Shown here: piece by piece, positions 43,686 through 54,280 of the stretch
Position numbering within the stretch: the stretch's first letter is position 1
Layout: each line of letters starts with the position of its first letter
Origin: Myoxocephalus aenaeus
Taxonomy: Eukaryota; Chordata; Actinopteri; Perciformes; Cottidae
Direction: 5' to 3'
NCBI GenBank assembly: GCA_038501785.1
Contig: JBAMJR010000025.1
Location: 4,690,001-4,754,000, forward strand
Length of the DNA stretch: 64,000 bases
The notes under the pieces: generated by a model
Told to the model about the DNA's origin: nothing
The model's database searches: none
The model's input: the letters and a program-made list of their open reading frames with translations, nothing else
Position numbers and translations under genes: made by a program

Positions 43686-43809
43686 AACCATGATTTTAAC
43701 ATCTTTAACTTACATTATGTAATAGTGTTTACATAATGTAAGCTACAGATGTTATAGATGTCAAGGCTGGTTTTTATTTAAGAACCTTGATTTTAACATC
43801 TGTAGCTTA
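43686..43809. repeat. Direct and inverted repeat cluster
   Basis: A ~27-bp unit, AACC[A/T]TGATTTTAACATCT..., occurs directly at 43686-43712 and 43783-43809. Between them lies an inverted copy. CTTACATTATGTAA (43709-43722) is perfectly complementary to 43729-43742 across a 6-bp loop. TAAGCTACAGATGTTA (43739-43754) is perfectly complementary to 43794-43809. The middle segment can therefore pair with either neighbour, giving two mutually exclusive hairpins. Confidence 0.85.
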
Positions 43810-44818
43810 AAAAACTAGCTTTTTTTGACATGTAAGACGTTATAGACGTCATCAGTATGAATTACTTTGATTTCCCACAGGACCAGAACGCTGGATCCCT
43901 GAGTCCTGTGTTTGTTTGACATCATCCACCATCCCTCCCTCACTTGGGTTTACATTGTTAGTTGAAAGCCTGGTACACATGCTGAAGAGTGCCTTGTACG
44001 TGGGTATTAGACCAGGCCACCACCCAAGCATCGATATTTGACTAAACTGGCTGTTAATACTTTTTTGCTATTTCATTCATAGCATTTCCACATCTATGTA
44101 TGATCTTTCCCATTAAATCTACATGATGGAATGTACCCTGTTCTGGGAAGGAATGGGGTATTAGTTTTATGGTTATTGACCACAACATAATTACAGAACA
44201 ACTGCTTTTTTTTTCCATCAAGATGCAAACGAAGGAATCCAATTGCTTTGTTTTTGGTCAATGTATTTTCTATCAGCTGGGTTAGCTATAGCTGCCTGTG
44301 ACCTGTGTCTTTCCTACAGAGTGGGTGGGTGAGAAAATGAGAAATAGACAGTTTCCCAATGAAGATCAGGAAAGAATTACACAGCTCCCATTTTTCTTCT
44401 CACCTTGACTGAAATGACTAAGGATATTGTCCCAGTTGATTGTACCCTATGGAAAATAACCCCCTGACATGAAATATCTCTTATCAGCCTATAGGCGGAA
44501 CATAGCGCCTATTGCAAGAACCATTCGTATGAACAGAGTAGTTTTTGAATGGCTTGTACGAGCGATTTATGAGAATTTGCTGCAATCAGTTTTTTGCCAC
44601 TGGTCTGGATATTTAATTTCTTTTAAGCTACTTTGAGTTCATAAACCCTTCATAAATATAAAGGCTCTCCTTGTTTGTCCACATTCCTTATCTCTAGCAG
44701 GTCCTTTAATTCTGCAGCTGATGCGGTTAAAAAGGACTCTATACAGTACACGGATCTCTGAATCCAACACTTCAATACAGGACACATGGGGCAGGATGCG
44801 TAGCCATAGTATATGGTG
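43810..44818. other. Non-coding sequence
   Basis: No gene or transposon is recognised. Confidence 0.5.
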
Positions 44819-46326
44819 TTAACACTTGGAGGTCTGGTGGTCAATTTCTTGATTTTTCTTGATTTTACATACTTTTTAAATTCCCCTTTTTAAAGTCACT
44901 AGCATATGATACAAAATCATGTGTTGTATATCAAAAAATACAGAACAATCTCAGCTATCTATATAATGAGGCACCATTATCCCAAAGGCACAAGTGTAAA
45001 TATGAAAATATGACTAAAGCTGAAAAATTGAATCTTGATTTTGGAAATGTCTCATATTTGTTGTGAAAACATAACTTTACTCCGGTGGGATATCGGTTTT
45101 GGTGATGGAAATTGGTTTACCAAAAGGTCTTAGGTTCACAAAAGCAGTGGAATATATGAATAAAATGGTAGACACATGTAATTTAATGTCTAAAATTTTT
45201 TAATATTATATGGTGGGGATGATGAGCTGTGGCTGGCTTTGCGGCCTGCTAGGTGATGTGTTCAGGCAGGCAGACGGACAGGGAGGCTGCTGCAGCGATG
45301 CTGCATGTTGTCCTCTGGACCCTCACAGCTCTGAATCCACTCTGTAAAATACATTAATACAGTCAGTATGAGTTCACTGTAAGAAAGTTAACGTGATAGA
45401 GACAACAGTTGATTATGCACCGTTCAGTCATAGACACGGAAGATAACAGCCAACACGGCACTATTTACTGACGTGCTAATCGCTCGTAGCGCTCGTCAAC
45501 ACACGTTATTTACTGTCTTACAAACATATAATGGAGGTCCAACACTACTGGTCGTACTATGTTCACTGTAAGAAAGTTAACGGTGATAGAGACAACAACT
45601 GATTATGCCCCGTTTAGTCATATATACGGAAGATAACAGCCAACACGGAACTATTTACCGACGTGCTAATCGCTCGTAGCTCTCGTCAACACACGTTATT
45701 TACTGTCTTACAAATATATAATGGAGGTCCAACACTACTGGTCGTACTATGTTCACTGTAAGAAAGTTAACGGTGATAGAGACAACAATTGATTATGCCC
45801 CGTTTAGTCATATATACGGATGATAACAGCCAACACGGAACTATTTACCGACGTGCTAACCGCTCGTAGCTCTCGTCAACACACGTTATTTACTGTCTTA
45901 CAAACATATAATGGAGGTCCAGCACTACTGGTCGTACTATGTTCACTGTAACAAGTTAACGTGATAGATTCAACAATTGATTACTCACCGTTCAGTCTCA
46001 CAGAAACGCTGTGGCCAGCTATCTGGCCCGTTAGCTCCGGCTAGCTCCTTGTTAGTGAATCCTTCAGCTCTGAAGCTGCGCCGTCTGTCCCCTCCAATAT
46101 AGCTCTGCTCAGGACTCTTTGCTTGGCACCTTCTTACTCACAGGGAAGCTTTGCACGCCTCATACATGTCCATGTTTAGATGCTCAGACGCGGAAGTGGA
46201 AACCATATCTATCCGCCAGATTTTTAACCATATTTATGTGACGTATTATTGTGATGATATAATTTTATTAAACATTTAGACACCTGGTGTAACGCTTCGA
46301 CGCGGGCGCCGACCTCAGAGGGTTAA
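44819..46326. mobile_element. piggyBac-like non-autonomous element
   Basis: TTAA at 44819-44822 is followed by CACTTGGAGGTC, and GACCTCAGAGGG is followed by TTAA at 46323-46326. The 12-bp ends are inverted copies matching at 9 of 12 positions. A TTAA duplication is the piggyBac signature. The enclosed 1500 bp has no transposase and carries the ~190-bp tandem repeats. The ends are short and imperfect, so this call is moderate. Confidence 0.5.
45373..46005. repeat. ~190-bp tandem repeat, 3 copies plus partial
   Basis: Copies start GTTCACTGTAA at 45373, 45561, 45751 and 45941 (periods 188, 190, 190). The fourth stops after about 60 bp. Copies 1-3 differ at only a few positions; a shared string is TGGTCGTACTATGTTCACTG at the junctions. 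Each copy contains GACGTGCTAA(T/C)CGCTCGTAG and a CACACGTTATTTACTG block. There is no open frame. Confidence 0.95.
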
Positions 46327-46714
46327 TGGGGCGTTACGTATGCAAATTTGCAAAAATAGCCTTGCAACATGCTTAATGTATTTTCAAAATAAACGTACTT
46401 GTCCACTAGAAGTCAGGCTTAGGCAAAACTTAAGTTAGGGTCAAGAAAGGATTGTGGTTGAGGCTGCACTGCGTCTCACTGAACATGCGTGGGTGTTTGG
46501 GAGTGAGAGCAGGTTGTATGTGTCTTTATATTTATAACTTACAGGAGCATTTCTTTGAATGCTGATGCCGGGCCTTCTGGTGACTGTATGATGGAAGGAG
46601 AGGAAGACCAGTAAATTATCCCTAAGCGCTCATAAACAAGCAACACTGTCACATCAGATGAGTGAGTGAAGCCGCCATAACTCAGCCTGTCAGGCCCTTT
46701 AATGGGCTTCAGCC
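46327..46714. other. Non-coding sequence
   Basis: No gene is recognised. Confidence 0.5.
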
Positions 46715-46715
46715 T

Positions 46716-46793
<78 letters not shown>

Positions 46794-46802
46794 GTGTGTG
46801 TA
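46715..46802. repeat. (TG)n microsatellite
   Basis: About 32 TG units, ending in TATGTATGTGTGTGTGTATCTGTG. Confidence 0.97.
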
Positions 46803-47089
46803 TCTGTGTAAAATTGTCTCACAGCTTGCTTCTCAACATCTGTGGATGTATTATCGATGATGGTTCACCCAATTCACCCCATTCATTAACACAATATAAT
46901 ACATATACAATTGATTGTATCGGCCTACAACTACATTATAGTGTGTTGTAAAACATGTGTTAATTGAAGTTCATTCTTCACCTTGGAAACAACAGTTTAA
47001 AAAATAATCTTACAACAAGGTCTATTCAGTAGATGCTCTGCAGGTTTTGCATCTCATGGTCATGATCACATCTACTCCATTTGCTCTTT

Positions 47090-47248
47090 TTGGTTATTAG
47101 TTTGGTTTTGTTGTATTCATCGCCTTTATGGTATAATCCTTTTTGTTTACTGGTATTTAAGTTATGTCTATTCTATAATTCTCTGTAGAACACTTTGTAA
47201 ACTTTGTTTTTAAAGGTGCTATATACATAAAGTTATTATTATATCTCA
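47090..47248 (+). mobile_element. LINE 3' end fragment
   Basis: Ends with GAACACTTTGTAAACTTTG, then TTTAAAGGTGCTATATACATA, then AAAGTTATTATTAT, the usual 3' end of a fish non-LTR element. It is a different family from the (TGATTC)n tails. Confidence 0.6.
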
Positions 47249-47578
47249 GGCATGAAAACGGGCATGCTCCCCCGTAAGAAAAATTTGAATATTCCATATT
47301 TTAAAGCATCAATCTGATGCATTTTGAGATGCTTTTTTTGCCAACCTGGGGAGAGCTGGAGAAACTTAACTTCAGCCATGAGTCAACAATTATTATGGCC
47401 TCCTTACTAAGTATTATGCAAGCCATTTCATGCCAGCCTGTCACTGGTCTAACATTTACAGTATATGAGGCACAATGTGGTAAGGGAGAGCATGGCTGCC
47501 TTTGTTAGCATCATTTATATCTTTGATGCAGAGAATGCATCTGGTGAATCCCTGCCTGTTGATTTTGGAGAATACATC
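47249..47578. other. Non-coding sequence
   Basis: No gene is recognised. A 63-codon plus-strand frame at 47317-47508 lacks motifs. Confidence 0.45.
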
Positions 47579-48802
47579 TCCTAGATCAGCGGTCGGGAAC
47601 CTATGGCTCGCGAGCCATATATGGCTCTTCCGGTGACGCCATATGGCTCCCAGAATTTTTTTAGTAAAAAAAAAAAAATCAGTTTGGAACTGATTTTAAA
47701 ATACTTGTGATATTTCTTAATAATACTGTGTCATTTTAAAGTAAACAGAAATTAGTTTTGAAGATACATTTCACGGGTCACGGGTCACCCGTGGGTCGGG
47801 TAGGGCAGTGATTGTCAACCACTGTGCCGCCGCGGCACATCAGTGTACCGTGAGAGATCATCAGGTGTGCCGTGGGAAAATGTCCAATTTCACTTTGCTG
47901 CCGCAAATGATTTTCCATTGTTAAGCGTCTGAGCTGCAATATAGTGGCTGGCAGAGTAATATAGAACAGGTCTGCACCTTGTTCTGCTATGAAATAAACT
48001 AAACGGCCGTATGTTATTGATCTTATCCACACAGCATTTCTGGGTCGCGTCTACAGCTCTGCTCTGTGTCGCGCACGGCGGAGTTCCGCCTGATGCGCTA
48101 CACAGGTGAGACACAGCGGAGAGAGAGACAGAGAGCGGCGAAAAATATGTCGCGTGCTTTTCACAATGGGATTTGCTGCTGAAGCTATCACTATTTTAAG
48201 CTATGAGCTCTCACTTTTAAAGCCCAACAGTTCATGTGTTTGCAGGTCAAGACAAACAGCCTGGAGCTCATCAATGACGTTTCTGACTTAGAGAGGCTCT
48301 GTAAATATTCTTCCAAAAGCCTGAAAAACACACTGCAGTGATAAAGCCTGCTCACTTTGTGGTCGTCATTAAAATAAATGAACACCATGTTTCCTTTAAG
48401 TCAGTATTTATCAAACTGGGGCAGTATTTATTACAGGTGGGGCGCAAGAGGAAATGCTGATTTTAAATGTTCACAGTCCGCCGTTAACAGGTTACGCTGC
48501 GCATGCGCCGATTCTTGGCATTTCGCCAAAAGCCGATCTTTATGAGATCTCTGTGGTCGGCTTTCTGATGTTGTGTCTCTCATCATTGAACATGAATTGA
48601 GAGCCGTATCAAATCTACAACCCCATTTTAAAAAGAGTTGTAGAGGAAAGCAGCTCTAATACTGATACAACGCATTAAAAGTAAGACATATTTAATTTAT
48701 TATACGTTAAAAATACTATATGGCTCTCAATGAAATATATTTAGAAATATGTGGCCTTTATGGCTCTCCCAGTCAAAAAGGTTCCCGACCCCTGTCCTAG
48801 AT
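47579..48802. mobile_element. hAT transposon, non-autonomous, with 8-bp duplication
   Basis: Element 47587-48794 (1208 bp). Its ends, CAGCGGTCGGGAACC and (inverted) CAGGGGTCGGGAACC, differ at one base. It is flanked by exact TCCTAGAT copies at 47579-47586 and 48795-48802, the 8-bp duplication of hAT transposons. The interior is a mosaic: 47805-47890 (CAGTGATTGTCAACCACTGTGCC) and 48405-48450 (TTTATCAAACTGGGG) resemble termini of other hAT families. A plus-strand patch near 48150-48180 (CRVLFTMGFAAE) may be transposase debris. There is no intact transposase. Confidence 0.93.
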
Positions 48803-48969
48803 GAAAGGACACCTCTTGCCCTTTTATTGAGACCTTGCCTTCCAGTTTTAGCCACGACCAGTTCCAGCTGCATTTCAATCCAGCTGTTTAACAATGGCTG
48901 CATCCTTCTCCCCTAACACACTCATTCTGCAAAAATAATGTTTGTATTAGTGTTAACTTCTAGTTTAGC

Positions 48970-49210
48970 CTTATTCAGACCTGCCAACCTTGATATTTTT
49001 TTGCGTACCGACGAGGGGGGGATGGGAATTGACGACGACTAATAGGGGACAAGTCATTAAATACTCGTCATGCATTATATTGCATTGCATATAATGTGTG
49101 CTGGTCAATTAGTCTAAAATTAATTTTAGACAAATTTTTACCAGCGTACTTTCACGTCAAAATGCGTATCCGCTACGCAAATTGCGTACAGGTTGGCAGG
49201 TCTGCTTATT
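48970..49210. mobile_element. 229-bp MITE with 14-bp inverted ends
   Basis: Element 48976-49204 begins CAGACCTGCCAACCT and ends AGGTTGGCAGGTCTG, perfectly inverted over 15 bp. CTTATT occurs directly outside both ends (48970-48975 and 49205-49210). It contains a G-rich run at 49013-49022 and no coding potential. The superfamily is undecided. Confidence 0.9.
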
Positions 49211-49239
49211 GATAGAACGGTGGACCACTTTACCTTCTG

Positions 49240-49335
49240 CCTTGTCAGTCCCCTAAATTCTCATCGAATCTACACGATTCACGTAGGTCACCTATTTTGG
49301 TTTCAAAATGGCGAATTTCGCCGAAAGGTGAGGGA
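49240..49335. repeat. Dispersed repeat fragment shared with 62.26-62.30 kb
   Basis: GGTTTCAAAATGGCGAATTTCGCCGAAAGGTGA (49299-49331, quoted in part: GGCGAATTTCGCCGAAAGGT) is found inverted at 62259-62291 with one or two changes. GGCGAATTTCGCC is nearly palindromic. It is part of a transposon-derived family that I cannot name. Confidence 0.6.
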
Positions 49336-51775
49336 TTTTCATGTCTGATATCTGATGATCAGCAGGTAGAGTTTGCCCAGTTGTAAAATAATTGCAGCTC
49401 TTCAAATGAGCTTTCATGCCAACTTGGACAAGAGGTATCTTATACATGTATTGATCATTTATAAACTGCTTATAAATTATAAATATGGGGTTCCAAAAGA
49501 GTGCTACCCAATGCCTTTGGATCAAAGCTGCACATAGTTTGTGGTTAAATATTTATGTCTACATTTTTGGTTTTCTTTCTTTTAGAAGTTTACCCTTGTC
49601 AGGTTAGCATGGCCAGATTATTCTGCTCTGGGGCCACTGGGCAAAAATGTGTTGTATTGGTCCTTATTATACATGACAGGTTTATTATTTTCTCAGGTGC
49701 TCAGACACCAGCAAGTGCCGGTTCAAGCATTCCAATATATTAAAAGTTCTCTTAGTTTATGATCGTACATTTTCCACAATAGAACAAAGTGGTTCGCCAT
49801 CATAAGTGTCGCACAAATCCAAATTCACACTTCTGCTGCACCAGAGAGGAACAAAACAGCCTGTTTCCAAACCTTGTCACACATGAAAACTCAAACCCAC
49901 CAATAATGTATGACAATGTATTCTGTCCGACCCCGTCCTGTACCCAAGTGCAGGTGAACCTGGCAACCAAATCACCAGAAGTGCATTGGCCTCGATGCAC
50001 CGGGGAGGCTGGAGGGTGTACTTGACTGCAATCTGCACTGCACCCTGGGGTTTACCAAAATGGAGCTCCAAAGGTGTGAGAAGAGCATTTGTCCTCCATC
50101 TGCACTCGCTTTCATTATTCACTCATCCAGCATTCCAGCAGCTGTTGACAGATTCCATTGAGAAGAGTCATGAGTGGTGTTAATCCAGTATAGCTTTGTG
50201 TGATCGAGGGCATTATGCCTCAGCCAATGAAACGAAAGGGGAATACATCAACATGTGAGCACTTTGCATGATGAGCTTCCCATGTATTTAGAACATTAAT
50301 TACGTATTGTACATTTAGATTGTATGAGTAAAGGCAAAGCTGGGTCCACCTACACCAGTTGAAGAAATGCTGGTTTAATTGGGAGCAGAACTGTGGCCGT
50401 GCGGCAGTGTTATGTCGCAAGTGCAGATGTAAGAGAGGCATGTGCACAGCACAGGGGCGCGGAAATAATCTTCACAACTGCGCCTGCACGAAGGGATGAA
50501 CCCGATAGCGACAGCTCTTACCTTCTGTACCTTCTTGTTCCCCAAATGAGTTCTAATATTTATGTTATTTTATATGATCTTTTTCAGATTCACTTTTATA
50601 CCATATTTTGATCATAACTATGAACATCCAGCATGATATGAGCAAGATTCCCCAAAAATGCCTCCTCGAGCGGTCCCCGAGTTTTTCAAACTGTATGGTT
50701 CAGGGCCTTAACAACAACCCATATACTAAAAAAATCATAATCCAACAAAGCCTTGGCATGTTAGGAAGGATATTCAGTCAAAAAACTGTGTCGTTCGGTT
50801 CAAAAATGGAAAAATTACTTATTTTATGCCAAAACAGTGTCCGATTCAGGCATGCTGGGTATTGAAATGTTCAGGAGCTTCTGCATGTGCTGTATGGCGC
50901 TGTTTTAGAAATGTGGGCGACCAGGGAGGACTCAGGACTCATAAACGTGCGGCAAAAAAAAAGAAAAAAACTCTGGCCGTTTTGTGACTTTACAGGTACT
51001 AATAGGGGTTTATGAATTATTTGTATTGCTTTGTTAGACTCCCACAAGCCTGTACGGTTACGGGGATGTGTCTGTTAGTGAAATCCAACATTGTAAGGGT
51101 TTAGTGAAACGTTACGGTCGCCGCGGCAAGTATACAGAGTTTATGTAAGTACTTAAACTTAACGGTTACTTTATTTATTTGTTTACCATAGGTTTCTTCT
51201 CCCAAGGGTTACGGTATTGTAGCAATAAATGAAGTTAAACAACCCTGTGGTTGCGGAGATAATTAAGTTTCCTTTTTTCAAAAACAAGATTCTTTTTTCT
51301 TCTTTTTTGCGAAAAGGAGGCGCTGGGTGGCTTGGAGCTAAAAAGGTTAAGAGGGCTATACCTATATTCATAGAATTGGAGTTTCTTACAATTTCAGTCT
51401 TGTTGGTCAAAGTGCTTTGATAAAGACATACGACCTTGAGCAGACAGAGTTCCCTACAGTGCAAGATGGCTGCTTTCTCCTTCTTAACACCAGGGCCACG
51501 TGACCTGTTGGTGCAGTGCGAGACAAATAAACTGCTGCATTGTGGTGTCGACACCGACAGAGTTGCTGCTCTGCTGCATTCTGCTGCTGTCACCCCTCTT
51601 TGTATAGAGTTTGCGTTTCATAATGGGTAGAATATTTTTTTGAATTATATAATTAATCACGATATGAATGTAATTTACATCTATTTTAAACAGGAAAGGG
51701 TTCAGAAGCATGCTCATTTGTAAATAATACGAAATAATAATACACAATTAATGGACGGTACTCTGCATATGCATT
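49336..51775. other. Non-coding sequence
   Basis: No gene is recognised. Frames of 60-136 codons at 49.8-51.6 kb overlap on both strands and lack domains. 50870-51260 resembles dispersed repeat sequence but was not identified. Confidence 0.4.
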
Positions 51776-51792
51776 ATTTGCATATGACGTCA
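51776..51792. promoter_or_regulatory. Octamer-CRE composite motif
   Basis: ATTTGCAT (51776-51783, the POU/Oct octamer) is followed after one base by the palindromic cAMP-response element TGACGTCA (51785-51792). A second inverted GCATATG half lies just upstream at 51764-51770. It is a possible enhancer or promoter core; no transcript is evident nearby. Confidence 0.35.
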
Positions 51793-52079
51793 CACATTGG
51801 CACGCCTTCCAGATCTCCGGAGGGCAAGCAACCAGAGGCAGGTCCAATACCAATCAAATCGGAAATGGGCTCATTTTGAGTCCCAAAAATAGTTGAACAC
51901 TAAGGTGAGAAGTTTAAAAAACTCACAAAACTTGTGTATGCAGTGACCACTTTGTGAAAGGTAAGACGAAAGTAATTTTGCCAACCACATAGCTTGCTAA
52001 ACTGGTGGTGATATTGCCAGAAACAAAGCAAGCCACAGTGTCAACCGCTGGTGTTTATTTCTGCATCGAGTGTCTACAC
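51793..52079. other. Non-coding sequence
   Basis: No gene is recognised. Confidence 0.5.
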
Positions 52080-52450
52080 TTTAGATTGTCACAGAACATG
52101 CTTAACTAATGCTTAACTAATGAGTAGTAACTACTGAATTAATGAGTAGTAACTAGCTGATTTCATCATAATGCCAGCATTTTTTTAATCATTTACTAAC
52201 ACTTTACAAATGATGTTATTAATCATCTATAGGTCATGAATACTTCATTTACAAATGGGGAATTCATCATTTATAAAGTATGAAACCATAGCTTATTAAT
52301 CAAGAATGAAACATTTATAACTGTGTTTATGAATGAGTTACTAATGAGTATTCATGTTGGAATAATGCTTTATAAATGATGAATTCATTGTCTATTCATG
52401 CTTTACTAATGCTAAAAAGTGTCTACTTATTATAAAGTGCTACCAGATAT
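52080..52450. repeat. AT-rich dispersed repeat with ATTAAT(G/C)A motifs
   Basis: Repeated motifs AATGAGTAGTAACTA (twice, near 52117 and 52140), CATTTATAAA and TTACTAATG, ending ATTATAAAGTGCTACCAGAT. The last is a motif I know from a common fish MITE-like repeat, but the full element ends were not found. Confidence 0.5.
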
Positions 52451-53783
52451 TCATTAATGTAGCAGTGCAAGTAATATTTCAGAATAAAAGTCTTGGGTTA
52501 ATAAATGAAGGGATTCTATCCACAAAAAGATGTGAGATGGGCTTTTATGTTGAGACATTAACAGAAAAAGCTTGTATAAAAATGAATATTATAATGTTTT
52601 CATGTCTGTGACGTGTTCTACAGACATAGACATTTTAAGTGTAGTAATGTTGCTGTCAAAACATTTTGATGGACTTTTTGCTGTCTTTTCTTTTGCGGAA
52701 GAAATAGGCGAGGCCTCGCTTCTCTAGAAGTGACACAGCTGACACGCAGCCGAGCTCATGCAGGCGTTGAGTGAGCTCTAACCTGTCAACACGGGCGCAG
52801 CCTGTGGCACGAGGCCCACAGGCCCGTAAGCGCCTGAAATCTGCCGTCTGCCAATGTGTGTTTCTAGTAGAGGGTCTTTCAAGTGCTTTAGAGAGATGGA
52901 TTTCTAGTTTCCAGCAATACCAAAGCATGTTGTTTTAGACTGACGAGAAAATGATCGCAACTTGCTGTTATATTTCCAAAGATTACATTTCAACGACTTT
53001 ATTGGAAAAATACTGTACAGGTTTGTACAACATACAGTTCATTTAGATTTTGGAAACCTGAAGACCCCACGGTTTCAAAACAGTACAACTATGAATACAT
53101 CTTCTATGAATAGTCCATGTTCCATTGTGACTTGTTGTATCTACGGCACAGGTGGGAACAGGCTTAACCTGGGCCTCCTCCCATTAGAACCCCCATTTTA
53201 TGATCATTTAGGCTTATATTTTAAACAGGCTGTTGCCAAAATTAAATAAAAAAACATCAAGTAACTTGAGCACACTCCTGGTTTTAAATGTTAGTTGTAA
53301 AATGAACAGAAATGAGACGTTTAGAGGATTTACAACAACTTCTGGTTTAGTCGTCTATGTAAGTCCAGGCATGGGTATAAATGGGAAATAAACAGATACT
53401 TATTGCAGCCTTTGGATCACAGCAACACACAATATGATCCAGATGAGGAGCTAAAGTTCAATGAGAGAAATAGTGGAACCAAATCACTAAAGCCAGTAGC
53501 TTCTCACTCTCACTCTGCCAACACATTTAGTTATACTCCAAATGCTGTTTCTGCTCACATGAATGAGTGAGGGTGTAGAGGTGTTCTTTTTCTCTCTTTA
53601 TTCTCTGTTTAAACACTGCATCTTTGGTAGTCAGCGCCTTTAGACATAAAACATTGCAAAAGGGACTCTACAGCAACAATGAGAGGATCTGGAGAGAGGG
53701 AGGGCCAACTTGAAACAGGCAGACGTGAGTTTTCAAATAAGACAAATAAAGTAGAGTTTAAGGCGGGAGGCAAAGAACACACG

Positions 53784-53785
<2 letters not shown>
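52451..53785. other. Non-coding sequence
   Basis: No gene is recognised. The 90-95 codon frames at 52656-53249 have no motifs. Confidence 0.45.

Positions 53786-53838
<53 letters not shown>
53786..53838. repeat. (GT)n microsatellite
   Basis: About 23 GT units, ending TATGTGTAAG. Confidence 0.97.
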
Positions 53839-54043
53839 AGAGGAGGAAGCAGGGGAGGCGACAACCTTGATCTAAAGGGAAGAACACATCCTCCACTTCC
53901 TGAAAGGCAGGGAGTTCCACAGCAGAACAAAACGCTCAATGGCAAACGTCTTCAAATGGACTCAATAATTCATTTGTCTGTGAGGCACTTCTGAAGCGAA
54001 GGCTCCTTTGAAGTGGTGGAGGCACAGGCGGCCTGAGCAGTGC

Positions 54044-54044
<1 letters not shown>

Positions 54045-54110
<66 letters not shown>
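54045..54110. repeat. (AC)n microsatellite
   Basis: About 33 AC units, 210 bp after the (GT)n array, so the two are complementary and could fold back. Confidence 0.97.
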
Positions 54111-54113
<3 letters not shown>

Positions 54114-54217
54114 TGCAGTAAAACACCAAATTGCCGAAAAAGCCCACATACACAGTGGTGCTTGTACCTGACATACTGCAGTTTACGTGCTCCTGTTTCA
54201 CATCTCTATCTCTAGCA

Positions 54218-54249
54218 CACGCGCACGCGTGTGCACGCACACACACACA
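54218..54249. repeat. Alternating purine-pyrimidine tract
   Basis: CACACGCGCACGCGTGTGCA followed by CGCACACACACACA. It is Z-DNA prone, and GCACACGCGCACGCGTGTGC is close to palindromic. Confidence 0.8.
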
Positions 54250-54280
54250 TTAACACCTGACATATGGAATAATATATGCT

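Noticed and set aside
45373..46005. CRISPR-like array
   Set aside because: Units are about 190 bp with no spacers; plain tandem repeats in a eukaryotic sequence.
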